From NCBI RefSeq assembly GCF_001461035.1, contig NZ_LNAM01000164.1, positions 60,170-116,698 on the forward strand: a DNA stretch of 56,529 bases. The letters run 5' to 3'. Both the position numbers and the translations under genes were made by a program. Under the pieces are notes generated by a model, which saw only the letters and a list, made by a program, of their open reading frames with translations, did not search any database and was not told the origin of the DNA. Shown here in pieces: positions 50,675 to 56,529 of this stretch. Each line of letters opens with the position of its first letter. The stretch's first letter is position 1. This DNA is from Acetivibrio ethanolgignens (GTDB lineage: Bacteria; Bacillota; Clostridia; Lachnospirales; Lachnospiraceae).

Positions 50675-51394
50675 ATGGAAAAAAGCAGGAAACGACACTG
50701 GAAAATTTTGATTTTGCTGGTTTTGCTAGCTTTGCTGTTTCTTTTCCTTTTTTTGGGCTTCCGTATTCATACGGTAACAGTAACCGGCTGCAGTTATTAT
50801 ACAGAAGAAGAGATTAAGGATATGGTATTTACCAGTCCCATGGATTATAATTCTTTGGTTCTTTATATCAAGAATAAGTTTATTGGAACCGGGGAATATC
50901 CTTTTATACAAAAGATGACAATTACTCGCAAGGGCCGTAATGAAGTTAAAATCCGGGTTTATGAAAAGGCTTTAGCCGGCTGTGTAAAATATATGAATCA
51001 ATATATCTATTTTGATAAGGATGGTATCGTGCTGGAATGTTCTGAAGAGGCGATTGACAGCATTCCTTATATTACCGGCATCGAATACCGGAGCTTTACT
51101 CTTTATGAAAAGCTTAAGGTTTCTGATGAAGCGATTTTTGACCGGATTCTTTCCCTTTCCCAGCTGGTGCAGAAATATGAAATTCCACTGGATCGGATTC
51201 ATTTTTCTAAAGATGGAGGAGTCATGCTGCAGACAGAAGGTATCAAGATTTATCTGGGTGAGCAGGAGTTTTATGATGAACGGGTATCCTGTCTGGCGGA
51301 AATACTTCCGACTGCACTAAAGGAAGGATTAAAAGGAAAAATCTATATGGAAAATTATACTTCGGGGGATGACATAATTTTTCATAAGGATTAA
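50675..51394 (+). CDS. divIB: Cell-division protein DivIB/FtsQ
   Basis: The 239-residue bitopic protein has a short basic N-terminus, one membrane segment (about 10-29), a POTRA domain (IHTVTVTGCSYYTEEEIKDMV) and a beta domain (FDKDGIVLECSEEAIDSIPYITGI). It works with FtsL and DivIC to activate septal synthesis. It is identified by fold and by its place before ftsZ. Confidence 0.9.
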   Translation: MEKSRKRHWKILILLVLLALLFLFLFLGFRIHTVTVTGCSYYTEEEIKDMVFTSPMDYNSLVLYIKNKFIGTGEYPFIQKMTITRKGRNEVKIRVYEKALAGCVKYMNQYIYFDKDGIVLECSEEAIDSIPYITGIEYRSFTLYEKLKVSDEAIFDRILSLSQLVQKYEIPLDRIHFSKDGGVMLQTEGIKIYLGEQEFYDERVSCLAEILPTALKEGLKGKIYMENYTSGDDIIFHKD

Positions 51395-51412
51395 AAAACT
51401 TGAAATTTAGGG

Positions 51413-51441
51413 TTGATTATTTTTGCGAAAAACTATATTAT
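51413..51441 (+). promoter_or_regulatory. Sigma-A-like promoter of ftsZ
   Basis: TTGATT (51413-51418), a 17-bp spacer and TATTAT (51436-51441) in the 145-bp gap before ftsZ. The leader is about 90 nt. Confidence 0.7.
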
Positions 51442-51539
51442 ATATTATGAGATTGTAAAAGGCTGAAATGTATTACATATGAGATAAATTTGAATATTAG
51501 TTTAATAAAATAGAAGAGGAAAATGAAGGAGGAAGAACC

Positions 51540-52784
51540 TTGCTTGAGATAAAAACAAACGAAGCAGAGTCCACTGCAAAAATTTTAGTTATTGGTGTTG
51601 GCGGTGCCGGCAACAATGCAGTAAACCGAATGATTGAAGAGGGAATTTTAGGAGTTGAATTTATTTGTGTGAATACGGACAAGCAGCATTTGAAGAACTG
51701 TAAGGCTGCCACCTGTGTGCAGATTGGTGAAAAGCTTACAAAGGGACTTGGTGCCGGTGCACAGCCGGAGATTGGTGAAAAAGCAGCAGAAGAGAATCGG
51801 GAAGAGCTTACCGAGCTTATTAAGGGAGCAGATATGGTATTTGTTACCTGTGGTATGGGAGGCGGTACTGGTACAGGTGCAGCTCCTGTAGTAGCTTCTA
51901 TTGCCAAAGAGATGGGTATTCTGACGGTTGGTATTGTAACAAAGCCGTTTAAATTTGAAGCAAAGGCTCGTATGAATAATGCTACCCAGGGTATTGAAAA
52001 GCTGAAGGCAAATGTAGATACTCTGATTGTTATTCCAAATGACAAGCTGTTACAGATTGTAGACAGAAGAACAACGATGCCGGATGCACTGCGTAAGGCA
52101 GATGAAGTGCTTCAGCAGGGTGTTCAGGGAATCACGGATCTGATTAATGTACCGGGTCTTATTAACCTTGACTTTGCTGATGTCCAGACCGTTATGAAGG
52201 ACAAGGGTGTAGCCCATATTGGTATTGGTGTAGGACACGGTGATGATAAATGCGTAGAGGCTGTCCAGCAGGCGATTACCAGTCCTCTTCTGGAGACTAC
52301 GATACAGGGAGCTACTCATGTTATCATTAATATTTCCGGTGATATCAGCTTGATTGAGGCAAATGAGGCAGCTACTTATGTACAGGAGCTGGCAGGTGAT
52401 AGTGCAAATATTATCTTTGGTGCTATGTATGATGAAAGTGCACCGGATGTAGCTACCATTACTGTTATTGCTACCGGTCTTGAGAGTAATGCAGGGCCGA
52501 CTGTTAAGACTCCTAAGTTTGTAAATACGCAGGGTAGTGGACCAGTACTGGGAGGATTTGGACAGGCTCCGACACAGACAAGACCATCCTATGGCGGTAG
52601 TATGCCATCCTTCATTAATCCTGGTACTGCCAGACCGACGACAAAAAATACAATGACCCAGAATCCAATTCCACAGGTGAACATCCAGTCACAGCCGATT
52701 CAGCCAAAGAGTGAACCGATGGAGGATGGAGAGCACGGAGGAATCAAGATTCCAGAGTTTTTACAGAAGAACAGACATAAATAA
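51540..52784 (+). CDS. ftsZ: Cell-division GTPase FtsZ
   Basis: The 414-residue tubulin homologue forms the Z ring. It has [12 protein letters not shown], the tubulin signature GGGTGTG (107-113), the T7 loop NLDFADV, a Pro/Gln-rich linker and the C-terminal partner-binding tail [13 protein letters not shown]. The start is TTG at 51540 with a perfect AAGGAGG 7 nt upstream; the next in-frame ATG would remove the N-terminal core. ftsA is not next to it. A strong terminator follows. Confidence 0.97.
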   Translation: MLEIKTNEAESTAKILVIGVGGAGNNAVNRMIEEGILGVEFICVNTDKQHLKNCKAATCVQIGEKLTKGLGAGAQPEIGEKAAEENREELTELIKGADMVFVTCGMGGGTGTGAAPVVASIAKEMGILTVGIVTKPFKFEAKARMNNATQGIEKLKANVDTLIVIPNDKLLQIVDRRTTMPDALRKADEVLQQGVQGITDLINVPGLINLDFADVQTVMKDKGVAHIGIGVGHGDDKCVEAVQQAITSPLLETTIQGATHVIINISGDISLIEANEAATYVQELAGDSANIIFGAMYDESAPDVATITVIATGLESNAGPTVKTPKFVNTQGSGPVLGGFGQAPTQTRPSYGGSMPSFINPGTARPTTKNTMTQNPIPQVNIQSQPIQPKSEPMEDGEHGGIKIPEFLQKNRHK

Positions 52785-52793
52785 GATGATAAG

Positions 52794-52838
52794 AGAGATT
52801 TTAAATCCTTTAGGTTTAAAATCTCTTTTCTTTTTTTG
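52794..52838 (+). terminator. Terminator of ftsZ
   Basis: AGAGATTTTAAA (52794-52805) pairs with TTTAAAATCTCT (52815-52826), followed by TTTCTTTTTTT. It separates the division genes from the sporulation genes. Confidence 0.9.
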
Positions 52839-52842
52839 TTTC

Positions 52843-52940
52843 TTCGTCACTTCCTGCAATATCTTGTAGCTTTCCCAAGATGAAAACAAAAACAAATCTT
52901 CTATAATATGACAGGAAATTCGGAATAATTAGGGTATAAT
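52843..52940 (+). promoter_or_regulatory. Candidate Spo0A-dependent spoIIG promoter
   Basis: TATAAT (52935-52940) is preceded by ATGACA (52908-52913) with an unusually long 21-bp spacer. On the minus strand TGACGAA (52843-52849) matches the Spo0A box TGNCGAA about 95 bp upstream of the likely start. Bacillus subtilis spoIIG uses the same layout: a sigma-A promoter with 22-bp spacing and distal 0A boxes. Confidence 0.5.
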
Positions 52941-52969
52941 AGGCTCATCCTCAGAACAGGAGGTGACCT

Positions 52970-53800
52970 TTGAAGCTTGTTGTATACATAGACGTATATT
53001 TTTTAATGAACGGAATTTTTGACTTCTGTATTTTATTGCTGGTGGGCAGGATACAGAGGCGTAGACAAAGGCTTTTGAGGTTATTAGCCGGGGCAGCGGC
53101 CGGTGGGCTGGGAGCAGCCATTGTACTTGTTTTTTCATCCCTTCCTCCCAGTCTGCTGGCAGTTTGGCAATATGGCCTGCTGCCGGTGCTTATACTTGTC
53201 ATAAGCTTTGGATTTTCGGATAAAAAAAGCTTTTTCTATCAGCTTTTGACTTTTTATGCCATGACTCTTTTTCTGGGCGGAATATTTGTTTTTTTTCGAC
53301 AGGAGGGAGGTAAATCATGGAAGCTTTTAAGTATTATGGCGGTTTTAGAGGTTTTTTTATGGCTGGTTCTTCCGGGACTTCTAAAAAGGAATCAAGAGCT
53401 TAAGAGTGAATATGAGGTAGCACTCTTTCTTGGAGAAGGCTGGGTGCATGGAAGAGCTCTTTTGGATACAGGAAATCGGCTGTATGAGCCAATTAGTAAA
53501 AAACCGGTGATGCTGGCAGAGTTTCAGGTGATACGAGAGCAGATACCCGAAAAATTGCAGTATCTTTTGGAACAGCGGATACCCATTGCCGGGGAGGGCA
53601 TGGAAAAAATCCGTTGGATTCCCTATCATGCAGTAGGAACAGCCTGCGGATTGATACCGGGAATCGAAGCAAAGAAAATTAAGCTTTGGACAGAAAATGG
53701 AAGTATTACGAAAGAGGACATTATACTAGGGCTTGTATTTGAGCCACTGGCGGTCCAGGGGGAATATCAGTTTATTTTACACGAAGACATTATGTGCTAA
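52970..53800 (+). CDS. spoIIGA: Sigma-E processing peptidase SpoIIGA
   Basis: The 276-residue protein has an N-terminal membrane domain with five or so segments (about 8-25, 38-56, 62-80, 88-108, 118-137) and a C-terminal aspartic-protease-like domain with the catalytic LLDTGN (Asp166). After septation it receives a forespore signal and cuts pro-sigma-E. The start is TTG at 52970, supported by AGGAGGTG at 52959-52966. sigE, its substrate, follows directly. Confidence 0.93.
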   Translation: MKLVVYIDVYFLMNGIFDFCILLLVGRIQRRRQRLLRLLAGAAAGGLGAAIVLVFSSLPPSLLAVWQYGLLPVLILVISFGFSDKKSFFYQLLTFYAMTLFLGGIFVFFRQEGGKSWKLLSIMAVLEVFLWLVLPGLLKRNQELKSEYEVALFLGEGWVHGRALLDTGNRLYEPISKKPVMLAEFQVIREQIPEKLQYLLEQRIPIAGEGMEKIRWIPYHAVGTACGLIPGIEAKKIKLWTENGSITKEDIILGLVFEPLAVQGEYQFILHEDIMC

Positions 53801-53822
53801 TCAAAAAAGGAGAGGAAATGCA

Positions 53823-54566
53823 GTGTTATTAAAAGTATCAATGCCAAACAAATTTCAATTCCGTATGATACCAACCTTTCGGGGATTAATTTGCGGAAAT
53901 AAGGGGGAAATTCACTATATAGGAGGAGCGGAGGTGCTACCGGCTCCACTGGAGGCTGAAGAGGAGCTTGCCATGATAGAAAAGCTGGGGACAGAGGAGG
54001 ATAGTACAGCAAAAGCAAGCCTGGTAGAACACAATCTACGGCTGGTGGTTTACATAGCAAAAAAATTTGATAATACAGGTGTGGGAGTAGAGGATTTAAT
54101 TTCTATCGGAACAATAGGACTCATTAAGGCTATTAACACCTTTAATCCCGAGAAAAATATCAAGCTGGCGACCTATGCCTCACGTTGCATAGAAAATGAG
54201 ATACTGATGTATTTGAGACGAACCAGTAAAACGAAAATGGAGGTTTCTATTGATGAACCTCTGAATGTGGATTGGGATGGAAATGAGCTTTTATTATCAG
54301 ATATTCTGGGAACGGAGGAGGATAGCATTTACCGGAATATAGAAAGTGAGGTAGATAAAAAGCTTTTGAATAAGGCAATGGAAAAGCTGACAGAGCGGGA
54401 GCAGACGATTATAAAGCTGCGGTTTGGACTGAATACGGCAGATGGAAATGAACGGACACAAAAGGAGGTCGCAGATTATCTGGGAATTTCCCAATCCTAT
54501 ATTTCCAGGCTGGAAAAGAAGATTATGAAGCGTCTCAGAAAAGAAATGATTCGTCTTGAAGCATAG
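53823..54566 (+). CDS. sigE: Sporulation sigma factor sigma-E (pro-form)
   Basis: The 247-residue sigma-70-family protein has an N-terminal pro-sequence (about 1-30), region 2 ([50 protein letters not shown]) and region 4 ([27 protein letters not shown]). It directs early mother-cell transcription after cleavage by SpoIIGA. AAAGGAGAGG (53807-53816) sets a GTG start at 53823; the frame is open further upstream only as overlap with spoIIGA. Confidence 0.95.
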   Translation: MLLKVSMPNKFQFRMIPTFRGLICGNKGEIHYIGGAEVLPAPLEAEEELAMIEKLGTEEDSTAKASLVEHNLRLVVYIAKKFDNTGVGVEDLISIGTIGLIKAINTFNPEKNIKLATYASRCIENEILMYLRRTSKTKMEVSIDEPLNVDWDGNELLLSDILGTEEDSIYRNIESEVDKKLLNKAMEKLTEREQTIIKLRFGLNTADGNERTQKEVADYLGISQSYISRLEKKIMKRLRKEMIRLEA

Positions 54567-54671
54567 AAAATAAAAGGAAAATATGGAAACAATTGCATAA
54601 AGAGCCATAGAATAAATTCCCATGAACCAGAGAAAGCTATAAACATCTTAACATTGGCTTGGAGGTTCATT

Positions 54672-55454
54672 ATGGCTCTTTATAAGGTTGAAATCTGTGG
54701 TGTAAATACGGCGAAGCTGCCTCTTTTGAAGGAAGAAGAAAAGGAGGAGCTTTTTGGTAGGATAAAAAGGGGGGATAAGGAGGCCAGAGAGCTTTACATT
54801 AAGGGAAATCTAAGACTGGTTTTAAGTATTATCCAGAGGTTTAATGGAAGTAATGAAAATGTAGATGACCTGTTTCAGATTGGCTGCATAGGTTTGATAA
54901 AAGCAATTGATAATTTTGATGTTACACAGAATGTTAAATTCAGTACTTATGCTGTACCGATGATTATAGGAGAAATCCGGCGTTATCTCAGGGACTCTAG
55001 CAATAGTATCCGGGTGAGCCGTTCTCTTCGTGATACAGCCTATAAGGCAATTTATGCCAAGGAAGAGTATATAAAGGAAAAGGATAAAGAGCCTACCCTT
55101 GCAGAACTTTCTGAAATTCTGAAGCTTAGTCCAGAGGAAATCACCTATGCTCTGGATGCCATCCAGCATCCCCTTTCCTTGTACGAACCGGTATATTCAG
55201 AAGGCGGTGATACTCTGTATATTATGGATCAGGTAAGTGATAAAAAGAACCGGGAGGATAGCTGGGTGGAAGAACTGTCTTTGAGAGCTGCAATGAATCG
55301 GCTTTCAGAAAGAGAAAACAGAATTATTAATCTTCGCTATTTTGAAGGAAAAACGCAGATGGAGGTAGCTGAGGAAATTCAGATTTCCCAGGCACAGGTA
55401 TCCAGACTGGAAAAGTCAGCATTGAAAAATATGAAAAATTATCTGCTGTCATAA
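54672..55454 (+). CDS. sigG: Sporulation sigma factor sigma-G
   Basis: The 260-residue sigma factor has the sigma-G-specific N-terminus YKVEICGVNTAKLPLL, region 2 (GNLRLVLSIIQRF, DLFQIGCIGLIKAIDNFD, STYAVPMIIGEIRRYLRD), region 3 and region 4 (TQMEVAEEIQISQAQVSRLEK). It drives late forespore genes. GGAGG at 54661-54665 selects ATG 54672. The 105-bp gap after sigE should hold a sigma-F promoter, but no convincing match was found. Confidence 0.96.
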   Translation: MALYKVEICGVNTAKLPLLKEEEKEELFGRIKRGDKEARELYIKGNLRLVLSIIQRFNGSNENVDDLFQIGCIGLIKAIDNFDVTQNVKFSTYAVPMIIGEIRRYLRDSSNSIRVSRSLRDTAYKAIYAKEEYIKEKDKEPTLAELSEILKLSPEEITYALDAIQHPLSLYEPVYSEGGDTLYIMDQVSDKKNREDSWVEELSLRAAMNRLSERENRIINLRYFEGKTQMEVAEEIQISQAQVSRLEKSALKNMKNYLLS

Positions 55455-55505
55455 GAAATGCTGCCTTGGCATACATTAAATAAAATAAATGCTTCAGGTG
55501 AGGGT

Positions 55506-55760
55506 ATGCGACTTTGTGAGCTAAGGGATAAGGAAGTTATTAATATCTGTGATGGGCAGAAGTTAGGGTATATTGAGGACCTGGAATTTGATCTTTGTAA
55601 GGGAGAAATTTACAAGGTGATTATTCCAGGTCCCTGCAAGGTCTGGGGAATTCTGGGGCGGGAGTTTGAATATGTAATTGATGTCCGCTGTATCCGCAGA
55701 GTTGGTCCGGATGTAGTTCTTGTTGAGGTTGACAGGGAAAAGGTTAGAAATAGTCCCTGA
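55506..55760 (+). CDS. ymxH: YlmC/YmxH family PRC-barrel protein
   Basis: The 84-residue protein is a single PRC-barrel: MRLCELRDKEVINICDGQKLGYIEDLEFDL, then KVIIPGPCKVWGILGREFEYVI. The family is sporulation-associated in Firmicutes and commonly follows sigG. AGGTGAGGG before ATG 55506 supports the start over an in-frame ATG 16 codons earlier. Its 3' end overlaps the convergent DedA gene by 17 bp. Confidence 0.9.
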   Translation: MRLCELRDKEVINICDGQKLGYIEDLEFDLCKGEIYKVIIPGPCKVWGILGREFEYVIDVRCIRRVGPDVVLVEVDREKVRNSP

Positions 55761-56334
55761 TAATCCGGTGAAAAAGAAACAAAAAAAGGAAAACAATCAG
55801 AATAAGAAGTAAGGTATCCTTATACTGGGTGTAGTATCCTGAGATAAGGGGCCAGTTTTCGCGGAAAAAGTAGCCGACACCAATAAGAAGACTGTTCCAG
55901 ACGGAAATTCCTGCAAAGGAAGCAGCAAAAAAAGAAGGATAGGGCTGGTGGAAGGCACCGGCAACAAAGGCAATATAGGTACGGCATAGGGGAATGACCC
56001 TGCCAATTCCAACAGCAAAAAGACCATATTTTTCAAAGGTTTGGCAGGAGGAATGCAGGGCATTTTCTGTGCTCGGAAAACGTGTAGAAATCCATGTCAA
56101 AAGACGTGTTCCGCCTTTTAGACCCAGGAAATAGCAGATACTGGTGCCAATAAGCCCTGCCAGAATACTAACAGGAAGTAAAAGAAAAAAGGAGATTCCC
56201 TGGGAGGCTGCAAAGGCACCGGCAAAGGGAAGAATAATTTCACTGGATACAGGAAAGCAGGCGTATTCTGCCAGAATTAAAACAAACATGGCAAAAATAC
56301 CATATTCACAAAAAAGGCTGATAAGTTCAGACAT
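55744..56334 (-). CDS. DedA-family membrane protein
   Basis: The 196-residue protein has four to six membrane segments and the DedA/SNARE-associated signature: EYACFPVSSEIILPFAGAFA, GTSICYFLG, and FEKYGLFAVGIGRVIPLCRTYIAFVAGA. Members are lipid flippases or exchangers; some recycle undecaprenyl phosphate or phosphatidylethanolamine. Which applies here cannot be told. GGGAG precedes the start on the minus strand. Confidence 0.9.
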   Translation of the reverse strand: MSELISLFCEYGIFAMFVLILAEYACFPVSSEIILPFAGAFAASQGISFFLLLPVSILAGLIGTSICYFLGLKGGTRLLTWISTRFPSTENALHSSCQTFEKYGLFAVGIGRVIPLCRTYIAFVAGAFHQPYPSFFAASFAGISVWNSLLIGVGYFFRENWPLISGYYTQYKDTLLLILIVFLFLFLFHRIIRDYF

Positions 56335-56414
56335 AGAGTCAGCTCCCGAAAAGTTTGTTTAAATATATGAGAAGGAGAAGAAAAAAATGCGAAAAGAAGG
56401 GAAGGATATTTTGG

Positions 56415-56443
56415 TTGACAGAGTAAAAAATGGTTGGTAGAAT
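56415..56443 (+). promoter_or_regulatory. Sigma-A promoter reading off the right edge
   Basis: A perfect TTGACA (56415-56420), a 17-bp spacer and TAGAAT (56438-56443). It faces right and must serve a gene beyond the window; no start codon with a ribosome-binding site is visible before 56529. Confidence 0.65.
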
Positions 56444-56529
56444 GGAAATGATCGCAAAAAATAGTAGCAGAATAGCATTCTGGTGATATGTCAAGAACTT
56501 TTTGAAAAAGATTTTGATATGTTTTTCAG

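Noticed and set aside
54567-54671. A sigma-F promoter for sigG (GCATA elements near 54562 and 54587).
   Set aside because: No -10 match lies at the right spacing from either element.

Overview
The window looks like a chromosome segment from a spore-forming, meso-diaminopimelate-type Clostridia of the Lachnospiraceae kind. This is inferred from gene content and order: an mraZ-to-ftsZ division cluster running into spoIIGA-sigE-sigG; a stp/PASTA-kinase/rsgA/rpe/thiN block; a remA-gmk-rpoZ block; a MurE with the DNPRDE motif of the meso-DAP ligases; and class B sortase with PxTGD-type sorting signals. No rRNA, tRNA, CRISPR array or transposase was found.

Region 1 (1 to about 9.9 kb) is accessory cell-surface DNA. 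It holds the repeat-rich tail of a sortase substrate, a class B sortase, two lipoproteins, a truncated GGDEF gene, a truncated secreted protein and a large InlB-repeat/MBG-like wall protein ending in SPATGD. Four near-identical promoter modules (around 1.3, 2.4, 3.3 and 4.2 kb) precede four of these genes. Each has two TTAACG half-sites 11 bp apart, ending 9-10 bp upstream of a TATRAT-like -10. That is the geometry of a promoter activated by an OmpR/PhoB-family regulator, so the genes may form one small regulon. Duplicated blocks, gene remnants and two copies of a C-terminal coding scar around the InlB gene show repeated recombination here.

Region 2 (9.98 to 16.1 kb) has a minus-strand rqcH-PHP phosphatase pair. 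Divergent to it is a hybrid histidine kinase split by a single in-frame TAG, followed by a receiver-only response regulator.

Region 3 (16.1 to 39.8 kb) is housekeeping: yicC-remA-gmk-rpoZ, signal peptidase, a soluble transglycosylase, tdk, an L,D-transpeptidase (minus), dapF-murE-murF-priA-def-fmt-metallopeptidase-rsmB-rlmN-stp-prkC-rsgA-rpe-PilZ-thiN, ychF and lgt. It joins precursor synthesis for peptidoglycan, translation maturation and PASTA-kinase signalling.

Region 4 (39.8 to 56.5 kb) is the division and sporulation cluster: mraZ, rsmH, ftsL, two class B PBPs (FtsI- and SpoVD-like), mraY, murD, ftsW, murA, divIB, ftsZ, spoIIGA, sigE, sigG and ymxH, then a convergent DedA gene. mraZ has a textbook operator of four 10-bp repeats. 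Internal sigma-A-like promoters precede mraY, murA and ftsZ. A Spo0A-type arrangement precedes spoIIGA. Many genes here start with TTG or GTG, each with a clear ribosome-binding site.

All calls rest on reading the sequence and on remembered family motifs; no search was run.
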